NCBI RefSeq assembly: GCF_016863515.1
Contig: NZ_BOPA01000023.1
Location: forward strand, 43,544-107,543
Length of the DNA: 64,000 nucleotides
From: Micromonospora gifhornensis
GTDB lineage: Bacteria; Actinomycetota; Actinomycetes; Mycobacteriales; Micromonosporaceae
Reading direction: 5' to 3'
In this document: one piece after another, positions 1 to 8,421 of the stretch
Layout: every line of letters starts with the position of its first letter
Numbering within the stretch: the first letter of the stretch is position 1
Made by a program: the position numbers and the translations under genes
The notes under the pieces: model-generated
What the model was told of the DNA's origin: nothing
The model's database searches: none
The model's input: only the letters and a program-made list of their open reading frames with translations

Positions 1-135
1 GGGCCGGGCGAGTCGCCACGGGCCGTCGTGAGGCTTGGCGAGTCGCTGCGGGATGTCGTGCGGCCGGGCGAATCGCCGCAGGCTGTCGTGCGGCCGGGTG
101 GGTCGGCGAGGGCTGTGAGGCCGGGCGAGTTCGGT
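1..135 (+). repeat. 30-bp tandem repeat at 5' edge of window
   Basis: Imperfect 30-bp units begin at about 21, 51 and 81, with a partial unit before (1-20) and a shortened one after (111-135). They are in frame with the open reading frame and encode a 10-residue unit of the type VVRPGESPRA. The left end of the array is cut by the window edge, so the copy number is unknown. Confidence 0.85.
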
Positions 136-1035
136 CGGGTTGGGCCGGACGGCATCGAAAGGTCGACGCCACGAGATGGTGATGCGGTTCCGGCGTACAG
201 CGCAGCCGGCACCGCAGCGGCCGACGGGCCGCGCCCTGCCGACGAGGACGATGAGGACACGGCCACACCTCGGCGGCTCGGCGGGCCGGATGCCGGCTGG
301 TCACACCCGACACCCCGGCTGCCCGCCCCTGGTCGGCGAGTAAGGGCGGCGGGAGGGCTGTCGTCGAACCGGGCTCGGCTGCGTGACGCCGGGCAGCCGG
401 GCGCTGTTCCTGGGCCGGGGCGCAACGGATCTGGTGGCTGGGGCGGCGGCGACCCGGCTCGGGGCGGTCGCTGGCTTCGGGCGGTCGATGCCGGTCGCAC
501 CGCCGACGACACGCATCCGGAAGCCAGTGGACCCCCGACCGGGTACGGATCCAGCCGCCCCACGGCGGACGACGAGGCCGACCGCACACCCATGTCCGGA
601 CACCCACGGCGACCTACCGATGGGCACGGATACCCGGGACGACTCACCGACGGACCCGCGCCCGGCAGCCGAGTCATCGGCGGGCGCGAGCTGACCGGCC
701 GGCCGACCACGGGATACGAGCGCACCGGCAGTCCTACGGTCCGGTACCGGCCCGGTGGGCGCGCCGTGGCCGGGGACGGGCTGTGGCCCGCCGGCGGAAT
801 ACCGGCCGGTGTCGACCAGACAACCGACGGCAAGCAGTTCACCGGTGGCGAGTGGGCCGGTGGTGGTGGGGGGCGGTGGCCGGACCTCGACCCGTCGGGG
901 TGGTCGGACCGGCGGCGGGTCGACGGGCCGTGGCCGAGGCTGCCTGACGATGCTCCCCTGTGGTCGGTGGCAGAGGTCTCCGGTGACGACGGCAGGCACC
1001 TGCGTCGGCTCGACCGGGAACAGGCGGGCGACTGA
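1..1035 (+). CDS. Low-complexity eCIS-locus protein (5' end outside window)
   Basis: The frame is open from base 1, so the start may lie upstream; the first start inside is GTG at 28. The protein is dominated by Gly, Arg, Pro, Asp and Thr and opens with 10-residue repeats. Most of it looks disordered. Only the C-terminal 50 residues look structured: a WPRLPDD motif, then LWSV, then an ending rich in acidic and Arg residues (RLDREQAGD). From memory, this tail resembles short proteins seen next to the LysM gene in actinobacterial eCIS loci. Its stop overlaps the next start as TGATG (1033-1037), so it belongs to the baseplate operon. No enzymatic motif is visible. Structural adaptor is the most I would infer, and the repeat part could be non-functional filler. 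Confidence 0.55.
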   Translation, partial: GPGESPRAVVRLGESLRDVVRPGESPQAVVRPGGSARAVRPGEFGRVGPDGIERSTPRDGDAVPAYSAAGTAAADGPRPADEDDEDTATPRRLGGPDAGWSHPTPRLPAPGRRVRAAGGLSSNRARLRDAGQPGAVPGPGRNGSGGWGGGDPARGGRWLRAVDAGRTADDTHPEASGPPTGYGSSRPTADDEADRTPMSGHPRRPTDGHGYPGRLTDGPAPGSRVIGGRELTGRPTTGYERTGSPTVRYRPGGRAVAGDGLWPAGGIPAGVDQTTDGKQFTGGEWAGGGGGRWPDLDPSGWSDRRRVDGPWPRLPDDAPLWSVAEVSGDDGRHLRRLDREQAGD

Positions 1036-1775
1036 TGGAACGGGTGGCCTTCCTCATCGACGCCACGGGTGAGCGGATCGACTGCCTGCTCAACCCGGAG
1101 AGTGTCGAGGTGACCCGGCTCGCCGGGGTACGTCATCGGGGCAGCACGGGCACCCAGCTCACCGGGGCCGGGCGGGCCGACGATCCGTTGGTCTTCACCG
1201 GTGGTGGGCGTACCGAACTCGTTCTTGATTTGCTGTTCGACACCGATTTTGCCGAGGGTCAGGTGCGTCCCGCCGACGTCCGGGAACTGACCCGGCCGTT
1301 GTGGCTGCTCGCGGAGAACTCGGCGGTGGAGCACGGCTGGGTGCGGCCGCCGTTGGTCCGGCTGGTGTGGGGCAAGACCTGGAACGTGCCGGGGGTGATC
1401 GTCGCCGTCGCGGAACGGTTCGACGCGTTCACCGCCACCGGGTCACCACGCCGGTCCTGGTTGCGACTCAAGCTGGTCCGGGTCACCGAGGACGCCGACC
1501 GGGCCCGGGAGGGCTTCGCCGAGGAACTCGCCGCCGCGCAGACCCCGGCCGTCGCGCCGGGCACGGCCGTGGTCGCCGCCGGCGACGGCAGCGGTGCCGT
1601 CGACTCCTCCGGCGTACGCTTCGACCTGCTCGCCCACGACGCGCTTGGTTCGCCGCTGCGCTGGCGGCTGCTTGCCGAACACAACCGGATCACCGACCCG
1701 CTCGCGGTGCCCGCCGGCACCGCCCTGGCGGTGCCACCGCTGCCCGAGACCATCTCTGCCGGGGGCGAGCGGTGA
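1035..1775 (+). CDS. eCIS LysM tube/baseplate protein (Afp7/Pvc7-like)
   Basis: 246 residues. The N-terminal part (about 1-155) resembles the CIS tube-protein fold seen in LysM-carrying baseplate proteins: an opening of the type LIDATGERIDCLLNPESVEV, a TELVLDLLFDT strand and a WGKTW segment. The last 55 residues read as a LysM-like module (RWRLLAEHNRITDP, then PAGTALAVPP). In phage-tail-like injection systems such proteins sit between the inner tube and the spike hub. It overlaps the upstream gene by one base and the downstream spike gene by GTGA. The linker between the domains is Ala-rich. The assignment rests on fold-type motifs and gene order, not on a database hit. Confidence 0.8.
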   Translation: MERVAFLIDATGERIDCLLNPESVEVTRLAGVRHRGSTGTQLTGAGRADDPLVFTGGGRTELVLDLLFDTDFAEGQVRPADVRELTRPLWLLAENSAVEHGWVRPPLVRLVWGKTWNVPGVIVAVAERFDAFTATGSPRRSWLRLKLVRVTEDADRAREGFAEELAAAQTPAVAPGTAVVAAGDGSGAVDSSGVRFDLLAHDALGSPLRWRLLAEHNRITDPLAVPAGTALAVPPLPETISAGGER

Positions 1776-3367
1776 CCGGCGTCGCGCCTCGGGCGCTGAT
1801 CGTGCTGCTCGACGGCGTCGCGCTGCCCGAGGCGTTTACCGGTCAGCTGCGTACGGTCCGGGTGGCCGCCCGGCTGAACCGTCCCACCCAGTGCGAGGCG
1901 GTGCTGGCCGCCGGTCCCGGCACGGCGGCCCTGACCGGCCCGGTGCGGCTCGGCGCGAGCCTGCAGGTGCGGCTCGACGGTCGACCGGAGACGCTGTTCC
2001 GGGGTGAGGTCACCGCCGTCGAGGTCGAGTACGCCGCCGACGGCGCGGCCACGCTCCGGGTCCGCGCGTACGATCCGCTGCACCGGCTGCGCAAACGGCA
2101 ACGGCTACGGGTCTTCGAGTCGGTCACCGTCGCCGACCTGGCCGATGACCTCTGCGCCGACCTGGGGCTGCGCGTCGACGCGCAGTGCGACGGGCCACGG
2201 TTGGAGCGGCTGGCGCACCACCGGGCCAGCGATCTCGACCTGCTGCTGGCGGTGGCCGGCCGGGCCGGGTTGCACCTGACCGTGCAGGACGACGTGCTGC
2301 GGCTGGTGACCTTGCAGGGTGACGGCGAGCCGATTCCCCTCGAACTCGGCCACCACGTGCACGATCTGCGTCTGTCGGTGAACGCCGACACCGCCGCGGG
2401 CGAGAGCACGGCGTTGGGCTGGCATCCGCAGCGCGCCGAACCGATCGCGCAGAGCGCCGACACACCCCGCTGCGGACGTCGTACGCCTGTCGAACCGGAT
2501 CCGGCCGATGTCGGCGCGGACGGTGCCCGCACCGCGCTGGACCAGCCGGGCCGCAGCGACGACGAGATCGCCGCGCTGGCCCAGGCCCGCCTGGACGTCC
2601 GGGCCGCCGCCCTGGTCACCGCCGAGGGTACGGCCGAAGGCGATCCGGCGCTGCGGCCCGGCCGCCGGGTACGCCTGACCGGGGTCGCCGAGGCGGTGGC
2701 GGGCACCTACGTGCTCACCGAGGTGGTGCACACCCTCGACGCCGACGGACACCTGACCCGCTTCTCCACCGTCCCACCGCCGGCCCCGCCGGCCGGGCCA
2801 CCCCCACCGGCGGTGGTCACCCTGGGCACGGTCACCGACGTGGCGGACCCCGACGGGCTGGGCCGGGTACGGGTGGAGCTGCCCGCCTACGGCGGCGCGG
2901 ACGCCGGCTGGCTCGCCGTGCTCTGCCCGGGGGCGGGGCGGGGCAAGGGCCTGGTGGCGCTGCCCGATCCACAGGACAGCGTGCTGGTGGCGCTGCCCGG
3001 TGGTGAACCCGCCTCCGGCATCGTCCTCGGGTCGCTGTTCGGCGCGGTCGAGCCGTACGACGCCGGGATCGACGACGGTCGGGCCCGGCGCTGGTCGCTG
3101 CGGACCGCCGGCGGGCAGCAGGTCGTCATCGACGACGTGGCCCGCAGTCTGCGGTTGAGCACCGACGCCGGCAGCTGGCTGGAGTTGACCCCCGACCTGG
3201 CCACCCTGCACGCCGCCACCGACCTGGTGCTCTCCGCCCCGGGCCGGGCCATGGTGGTGCGGGCCCGCAGCGTCGACTTCCTGCACGCCGAGACGGTCGA
3301 GGACCCGGACACCGCCGCCGAGCAGGCCCGCACCCTCGCCCGCGCCCACCACGAAGGAGGCGGCTGA
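1772..3367 (+). CDS. eCIS spike protein, VgrG/gpD-like (Afp8/Pvc8-like)
   Basis: 531 residues from the GTG that overlaps the previous stop as GTGA; an alternative start far upstream would only read a shadow frame. The N-terminal 330 residues match late-control gpD/VgrG hub architecture (LDGVALPEAF opening, then FRGEVTAVEVEY and RVRAYDPLHRL). From about residue 348 comes a gp5/base-V OB-fold-like stretch (TLGTVTDVADPDGLGRVRV) ending in SGIVLGSLFG, followed by a short beta-rich tail. This protein would form the trimeric spike under the inner tube, capped by the PAAR-like product of the next gene. No extra C-terminal effector domain is visible. Confidence 0.88.
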   Translation: MTGVAPRALIVLLDGVALPEAFTGQLRTVRVAARLNRPTQCEAVLAAGPGTAALTGPVRLGASLQVRLDGRPETLFRGEVTAVEVEYAADGAATLRVRAYDPLHRLRKRQRLRVFESVTVADLADDLCADLGLRVDAQCDGPRLERLAHHRASDLDLLLAVAGRAGLHLTVQDDVLRLVTLQGDGEPIPLELGHHVHDLRLSVNADTAAGESTALGWHPQRAEPIAQSADTPRCGRRTPVEPDPADVGADGARTALDQPGRSDDEIAALAQARLDVRAAALVTAEGTAEGDPALRPGRRVRLTGVAEAVAGTYVLTEVVHTLDADGHLTRFSTVPPPAPPAGPPPPAVVTLGTVTDVADPDGLGRVRVELPAYGGADAGWLAVLCPGAGRGKGLVALPDPQDSVLVALPGGEPASGIVLGSLFGAVEPYDAGIDDGRARRWSLRTAGGQQVVIDDVARSLRLSTDAGSWLELTPDLATLHAATDLVLSAPGRAMVVRARSVDFLHAETVEDPDTAAEQARTLARAHHEGGG

Positions 3368-3705
3368 TGCGCTGGATCCACCGCGACTCGGTGATCAGGT
3401 GCGACCACGACGGCCGGGTCCACAACCATGCCTCGCAGCAGTGGGTGACGATCGCCGGTGTCCCGACGCTGGTGGCCGACGACCCGAAGGGCCGCACGAT
3501 CGTCGCCTGCCCCAACTACGGCACCACTGTGAAACCCTGCACGACGACCGAAGCGGTGCGGGTCGGCTACAGCAGGTGGGTACGCGTCGACGGTCGACCG
3601 GTCGTGCTGTCGCACCTCGAGGGATTCACCAACGGCAGCCCGCCCGGCCAGTTCACCTACCGGGTACGCGATCCCCGGCAGCGGTTCGTGGCGGCCGACC
3701 GATGA
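3367..3705 (+). CDS. PAAR-like spike-tip protein
   Basis: 112 residues, rich in beta structure, His and Cys (HRDSVIRCDHDGRVHNH near the start; CPNYG and KPCTTT in the middle). Size, position directly after the VgrG-like gene, and the metal-ligand-rich N terminus fit the conical tip protein that sharpens the spike. The start ATG overlaps the spike stop (TGATG) and its own stop overlaps the next ATG. Canonical PAAR repeats are not obvious, so it may be a divergent tip (Afp10-like role) recognised mainly by context. Confidence 0.65.
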   Translation: MRWIHRDSVIRCDHDGRVHNHASQQWVTIAGVPTLVADDPKGRTIVACPNYGTTVKPCTTTEAVRVGYSRWVRVDGRPVVLSHLEGFTNGSPPGQFTYRVRDPRQRFVAADR

Positions 3706-4169
3706 GGGCGATCAGGTTCGTCGGTGCCGGCTTCGACCCGGGTCGCAGCGGCGGGCTCGGGCTGACCGCCGCCGGCGGGCTGGCCATGACCGACGGCGAC
3801 GAGACCGTACGCCAGGCGCTGTTCCTGCTGCTGTCCACCACCCCGGGTGAGCGGCTGATGCGCCCCGGCTACGGCTCCCGGCTGCATCGGCTGGTCTTCG
3901 CGCCGAACGACGACACCACCGCCGGCCTGGCCATCCACTACGTACGGGCGGCCATCGCCCGCTGGGAGCCGCGCATCGACGTGCTCGACGTCGACGCCGG
4001 TCCGGACCCGGACGACGCGTGGCGGCTGGTGATCCGGCTGGACTACCGGATCCGGGCCAGCCTCACGCCGGGCCAGCTGGTCTTCTCCGTCGACCTGCTG
4101 CCCGCCGACGACGAACCGGCCGCCGGGCCGACCGCCGAGCCCGGCACCGACGCTGAGGAGGCGCGATGA
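3702..4169 (+). CDS. gp25-like baseplate wedge protein
   Basis: 155 residues starting at the ATG that overlaps the previous stop. It has the GPW/gp25 signature: an opening that ends in a short self-contained domain, then ETVRQALFLLLSTTPGERL and MRPGYGSRLHRLVF, followed by AIHYVRAAIARWEPRI. In phage T4 and eCIS this protein joins the sheath initiator to the wedge. The C terminus is an acidic Ala/Pro/Glu tail. It is translationally coupled on both sides (ATGA overlaps). Confidence 0.9.
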   Translation: MRAIRFVGAGFDPGRSGGLGLTAAGGLAMTDGDETVRQALFLLLSTTPGERLMRPGYGSRLHRLVFAPNDDTTAGLAIHYVRAAIARWEPRIDVLDVDAGPDPDDAWRLVIRLDYRIRASLTPGQLVFSVDLLPADDEPAAGPTAEPGTDAEEAR

Positions 4170-6763
4170 CCCTGCCCGTGCCGCACCTGGACGACCGCAG
4201 CTTCCTCGACCTGGTCACCGAGGCCCGCGAACGGATCCAGCAGTCCTGTCCGGGCTGGACCGACCTGTCCGCGCACGACCCCGGCATCGCCCTGCTGGAG
4301 GCGTTCGCACACCTCACCGAGGTGATGATCTACCGGCTGAACCAGTTGCCGGAGAAGGCGTACGTCGCCTTCCTGAACCTGCTCGGGGTGAGCCGACACG
4401 CGCCGAGCGCCGCCTGGGCGGACGTGGTGTTCACCCGGACCGGGTCGGACGACGCGCCGCTGCGGATCCCGGCCGGCACCCGGGTGGCCGCCGCCCGGGG
4501 CGCGGACCCGCGGCCCGTCGTCTTCGTCACCTGTGAACCGGCGTCGCTGGCCGCCGGGCAGCGCGAGGTGACCGTCCGGATGCACCACTGCGAGCTGGTC
4601 GAGGCGGAACTGCTGGGGGTCGGCACCGGAGCGCCGGGGCAGGTGCTGCACGCGGCCCGGGCACCGCTGGCGCGTACCGCCGAGGCGTTGGATCTGCTGC
4701 TCGGTGTCGAGGTGCCGGCCGGGTCGGTGGAGCTGGGCGCGGCGGCCCGGGAACACGAGGGCCGCACCTTCGAGATCTGGCGGCCGGTGGACAGCTTCGC
4801 CGGCCTCGGCCCGCAGGACAAGGCGTACCTGATCGACAGGTGCTCGGGCAGCGTCACCTTCGCCCCGGCGCTGGACCTGCGGACCACCGACGCGGAGTCG
4901 CTGCGCTTCGGCGACGGCCCGGTCGGGGCAGTGCCACCGGCCGGACGGCAGGTACGGCTGTGGTACCGCGCCGGTGGCGGGCCGACCGGCAACGTGGCGG
5001 CGGGCACGCTGACCAGCCTGCGCGACCCGCTGCCCGGGGTGAAGGTGGTCAACCCGCTGCCGGCGGTCGGTGGCCGGGAGATGGAGACCATGGAGTCGGT
5101 GCTGCTGCGCGGCCCGTACGCCTTCTTCGCCCAGCAGCGTGCGGTGACCGCCCGCGACTTCGAGGTGCTGGCCACCGCCGCCGGCGGGGTGGCCCGGGCC
5201 CGGGCGTTCACCCGCGCCGCCGTCTACAGCTTCGCCCGCCCGGGCGAGGTGGAGACGGTGCTGGTGCCGTACGTGCCGATGCAGGCGCGGCCGGGTGGCG
5301 GGCTGCCGGTGGAGGTGTTGCGCGAGCACGAGGTGGAGGAGACCCGACTGCGGGTCGAGGCGGATCTCGGGCGACGTCGCTCGTTGGGCACCACCTGCCG
5401 GGCCAGTTGGGCCCGGTACAAGGCGGTGTCGATCCGGGCCCGGGTGGTGGTCCGCCGGGAGGAGGACGTCGACGCGGTGCGCCGACGCATCCACGACCGG
5501 CTGCACCAGACGCTGAGCCCGCTGCCGACCGCGCTCAACCCGACCGGTTGGGCGTTCGGCGAGCCGCTGCGGGCATCCAACGTGTACCGGCTGCTGGAGC
5601 ATGCCGAGCCGGGGGTGCGCTACGTCGAGTCGGTGCGGTTCGTGGTGGACGAGGCACCGGACAACCAGGTGCGTACGCTGGCCGCCGACGAATACCAGGC
5701 GAACACCTGGTACGCGGGCAGCACCGAGGTGCTGTTCCGCTCCACCAACGCCGGTGCGGGCTGGGAACCGGTCGGTCGTTTCGACGGGGAGACCGTGCAG
5801 CGGGTGGCGCCCGCTCCCGCCCCGGTCCGACCCGGCATCGTGTCCCGTCCCGGCTCGGTGGCGGTGGCGACCGTACGCGCCGGTGGTGGTTCGCGGGTGC
5901 ACCTGAGCACCGACCTGGGGGAAACCTGGTCGCTGCTGGCCGACCTGGAGGCGCGGATCAGCGACCTGGCCTGGATCGACCGGGACGGCGCCGGTGCGCT
6001 GCTGGTCGCCACCGACTCCGGCCTGTACGAGGTGTCCCTGCTGCCCGGCGCGGTGCCGTTGCAGATCCTGGTCGACCCGGCCGACGCCGACCGGGGCTTC
6101 TACGCGGTACGCGCCTTCGTCTCCGAACGCGGTGCCCGAGGGGTGGCGGTGGCGGCCCAGGCCGGTTTCGGGGTGTACCTGTCGGCGAACGCCGGACGCC
6201 CGGGCAGTTTCACCCACGTGGGTCTGGCCAACGTGGACAACCGGGTGCTCGCCGTGCAGTACGACGGCCCGGCCACCCTGTTGTGGAGCGGCGCCGGCGA
6301 GCCGGACCCGAAGAAGTCGGGGCAGGGCTGCTTCCGGGCCCGGCTGTTCGAGTCGGATGTGAAGTGGCAGGCCATGCAGGCGGGCTGGATCGGCGGGACC
6401 TGCCGGGACCTGACCTTCAACGCCACCGTCGCGCTGGCGGCCACCCAGAGCGGCGGAGTGCTGCGGCTGGACACCCTGGCCGGACAACCGCAGTGGGCGT
6501 CCGTGTCCGTCAACTGTGGACTACCGCTGCGGGACCGTACCCGGTTCATGCCTGTCGACGCGGTCGCCGCGGCCTCCGGTGGACAGCGGCTGGTGCTGGC
6601 CGGGGGCGAACGCGGCGTGTTCCGCAGCACCGACGCGGTCGACTGGTCGGCCAGCGCGAACCAGGCCACCGCCGACGTGGTGACCGTTCCGGACACCTGG
6701 CTGCTCTGCTCGGGTGAGCACGACATTGAGGTGGTGCGCCACGATGCGGCGAGCGGGCATTGA
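4166..6763 (+). CDS. Large baseplate wedge protein (gpJ/Afp11-like) with propeller-like C-terminal half
   Basis: 865 residues. Residues 1 to about 500 look like the gpJ/gp6 family 'putative baseplate assembly protein': an opening of the type RSFLDLVTEARERIQQ, AHLTEVMIYRLNQLPEKAYVAFL, then RFGDGPVG and VTARDFEVLA. From about residue 512 the sequence changes to repeated BNR/propeller-like units (STEVLFRSTNAGAGW, VHLSTDLGETWSLL, LLVATDSGLYEVS, GVFRSTDAVDWS). These resemble Ser/Thr-x-Asp-x-Gly-x-x-Trp Asp-box repeats of sialidase-type propellers. Ordinary wedge proteins lack such a tail. It overlaps the following gene by 20 bases. Confidence 0.85.
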   Translation: MTLPVPHLDDRSFLDLVTEARERIQQSCPGWTDLSAHDPGIALLEAFAHLTEVMIYRLNQLPEKAYVAFLNLLGVSRHAPSAAWADVVFTRTGSDDAPLRIPAGTRVAAARGADPRPVVFVTCEPASLAAGQREVTVRMHHCELVEAELLGVGTGAPGQVLHAARAPLARTAEALDLLLGVEVPAGSVELGAAAREHEGRTFEIWRPVDSFAGLGPQDKAYLIDRCSGSVTFAPALDLRTTDAESLRFGDGPVGAVPPAGRQVRLWYRAGGGPTGNVAAGTLTSLRDPLPGVKVVNPLPAVGGREMETMESVLLRGPYAFFAQQRAVTARDFEVLATAAGGVARARAFTRAAVYSFARPGEVETVLVPYVPMQARPGGGLPVEVLREHEVEETRLRVEADLGRRRSLGTTCRASWARYKAVSIRARVVVRREEDVDAVRRRIHDRLHQTLSPLPTALNPTGWAFGEPLRASNVYRLLEHAEPGVRYVESVRFVVDEAPDNQVRTLAADEYQANTWYAGSTEVLFRSTNAGAGWEPVGRFDGETVQRVAPAPAPVRPGIVSRPGSVAVATVRAGGGSRVHLSTDLGETWSLLADLEARISDLAWIDRDGAGALLVATDSGLYEVSLLPGAVPLQILVDPADADRGFYAVRAFVSERGARGVAVAAQAGFGVYLSANAGRPGSFTHVGLANVDNRVLAVQYDGPATLLWSGAGEPDPKKSGQGCFRARLFESDVKWQAMQAGWIGGTCRDLTFNATVALAATQSGGVLRLDTLAGQPQWASVSVNCGLPLRDRTRFMPVDAVAAASGGQRLVLAGGERGVFRSTDAVDWSASANQATADVVTVPDTWLLCSGEHDIEVVRHDAASGH

Positions 6764-7337
6764 GCGGCTGCTGCCCGCGGCGTACCAGCGGGCCTGCGTG
6801 CCGGGCAGCGTGCTGTGGGCGCTGCTGGAGGTGATGGAAGGGCTGCACGCCCCCGACGAGGCGGTACTGGCCGAGGTCGACGCCCTGTTCGCGCCGTACC
6901 GGGCACCCGGGGAGATGGTGGCGTACCTGGCTCGGTGGGTGGCGATGGACCACCTGGTCGCCGCGCCCCGGCGGGACGCGCCGCTGCCGCTGTCGTTGAG
7001 CCGGCTGCGGGACCTGGTGGCGCACGGCGCCCACCTGGCGGCCTGGCGGGGCACCCCGGACGGGCTGCGTACCGTGCTGGAGCTGGCCACCGGCGTCACC
7101 GGTTTCGTCCTCGACGAACCGCCCGACCGGCCGTTCCACCTGGTGGTCCGGGTGCCGGCGGCCGTCGCCGACCAGGTGGCGCTGATCGGTCGCATCGTCG
7201 AGGCGGAGAAGCCGGCCGCGGTCACCGCCGAGGTGATCGTCGACCCGGCTCCAGCCGTCGATCCCACCCCAGCCGTCGTCGATCCCACCCCGGTCGTCGC
7301 CGGCCCTGTCGATCCCGCTCCGGAGGAACCGTCATGA
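6744..7337 (+). CDS. Phage tail protein I / Afp12-like baseplate protein
   Basis: 197 residues from ATG 6744; a start 30 bases further upstream is possible but less likely. The sequence fits the P2 tail-protein-I family: LLPAAYQRACVPGSVLWALLEVMEGLHAPDEAVL, the FAPYRAPGEMVAYLARWV segment and an AAWRGTPDGLRTVLELATGV helix. The end is a short Pro/Val/Ala/Asp repeat (DPTPAVVDPTPVV) that is likely disordered. It sits inside the coupled baseplate operon and its stop overlaps the next ATG. Confidence 0.82.
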   Translation: MRRAGIERLLPAAYQRACVPGSVLWALLEVMEGLHAPDEAVLAEVDALFAPYRAPGEMVAYLARWVAMDHLVAAPRRDAPLPLSLSRLRDLVAHGAHLAAWRGTPDGLRTVLELATGVTGFVLDEPPDRPFHLVVRVPAAVADQVALIGRIVEAEKPAAVTAEVIVDPAPAVDPTPAVVDPTPVVAGPVDPAPEEPS

Positions 7338-8257
7338 CCACCGAATGGACAGTCGTCGCCGCCGCCGAACAGTTCACCCTGGACGCCCGCAACGCCGGGG
7401 AGCTGACCTTCACCGTCTCCAACCCGGGACTTGCACCGGACACGGTCGTGTTCGACGTGGCGCCCGGCGAGGGCTCGCAGCGTGCCTGGTTCACCGTCAC
7501 CGAACCGCAGCGGGTGGTGCCCCCGCAGGGCTCGGTGTCGTTCCTGGTCCGCCTGGCCGTGCCACCCGGAACCCCGCCCCGACGGTACGACATGACCGGG
7601 TTCGCCTACTCGGCGAACACCGCGCCGGAGGAGAGCTCCCGTTCCAGTGGCCGGGTCACCTACGAGGTGCGGGCGGTGGCGCCGCCGAAGCGTACGCCCT
7701 GGCCCTGGATCGCCGCCGCGGCGGCGCTGGTGCTCGTCGTCTCGGCCACGGTCGTGTTCCTGGTGACCCGTGGCGAGGATCCACCACCGTCGCCGCCGCA
7801 GGTGGTGACCATCGAGGCGGAGACCCTCGTGCCCACCGCCCAGGTCGGCTCACCGTCGAACTCGGCCGCGAGCGTGGTGGCGCAGGGAAACTGCTGCCAG
7901 GTGGCCTGGTCGCAGGACGCCCAGTTGTTCTTCCTCGGCCGGGCGATCAACGACCGGGTGACCGTACGCGTGGAACTGCCAGCCGAGGCGACCTGGCAGT
8001 TCTCCGCGGTGCTGACCACCGCCCCCGACTACGCCAACACCGTCTTCCTGATCGACGGTCGGCAGGTCGGTGACCCGTTCATCGGCTTCACCCCGAAGGT
8101 GCAGATCACCGACTGGCTCGACGTGGCCCGCGTCCACCTGACCGCCGGCCCCCACGACATCACCCTTGTCGCGATCGGCAAGACCCAGAGCACCGACAGC
8201 TACTTCGCCGGCATCGACGCCCTCCGCTTCACCGAACTCCCCCCACCCAACCTCTAA
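7334..8257 (+). CDS. Single-pass membrane protein with CBM6/35-like outer domain, end of eCIS operon
   Basis: 307 residues. Residues 1-115 look like an Ig-like beta domain (FTVSNPGLAPDTVVFDV, SVSFLVRLAVPPGTPP). One transmembrane helix spans about 124-145 and is preceded by a KR pair, which predicts the N terminus inside. After a Pro-rich linker, residues 155-307 start with TIEAETL, the typical opening of CBM6/CBM35-like lectin domains, and contain a YANTVFLIDGRQVG strand. The stop of the tail-protein gene overlaps this ATG, so it is made with the baseplate. I infer a membrane anchor or receptor for a cytosol-assembled injection particle, similar in concept to the Streptomyces CIS membrane protein CisA. 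I cannot confirm homology. Confidence 0.75.
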   Translation: MTTEWTVVAAAEQFTLDARNAGELTFTVSNPGLAPDTVVFDVAPGEGSQRAWFTVTEPQRVVPPQGSVSFLVRLAVPPGTPPRRYDMTGFAYSANTAPEESSRSSGRVTYEVRAVAPPKRTPWPWIAAAAALVLVVSATVVFLVTRGEDPPPSPPQVVTIEAETLVPTAQVGSPSNSAASVVAQGNCCQVAWSQDAQLFFLGRAINDRVTVRVELPAEATWQFSAVLTTAPDYANTVFLIDGRQVGDPFIGFTPKVQITDWLDVARVHLTAGPHDITLVAIGKTQSTDSYFAGIDALRFTELPPPNL

Positions 8258-8289
8258 CCCCTCTCCCCCGGACCCCGGCCCTCTGAACG

Positions 8290-8351
8290 CGTTGATCAAG
8301 AGGTTTGCGTCAAAAATCGGCGTCAACCAGACGCAAACCTCTTGATCAACG
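8290..8351. repeat. Intergenic palindromic element with perfect 22-bp arms
   Basis: Left arm 8290-8311 and right arm 8330-8351 are exact reverse complements around an 18-nt loop. The arms contain GTTGATCAAGAGGTTTGCG. It lies 32 bp after the last eCIS gene. It could act as a terminator, but the long identical arms and lack of a T-tract suggest a dispersed palindromic repeat of the genome. Confidence 0.85.
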
Positions 8352-8421
8352 AGGGCAAGGGTGAGCAGGGACGGGGTGGGCGGGGTGGGGACGGGGTTGG
8401 GGAGTGAGAGGAGGGGTGGGG

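Noticed and set aside
1301..1771. Long upstream extension of the VgrG-like frame
   Set aside because: It lies wholly inside the LysM gene in another frame and is rich in Arg/Gly/Ala; the GTGA overlap start at 1772 is better.
4043..6487. Very long open frame opposite the baseplate gene
   Set aside because: It is a shadow of GC-rich coding DNA: Gly/Arg/His/Gln-rich with no domain, on the other strand of a well-supported gene.
8290..8351. CRISPR-like repeat unit
   Set aside because: There is only one palindrome with one loop, no spaced array, and no cas gene in the window.
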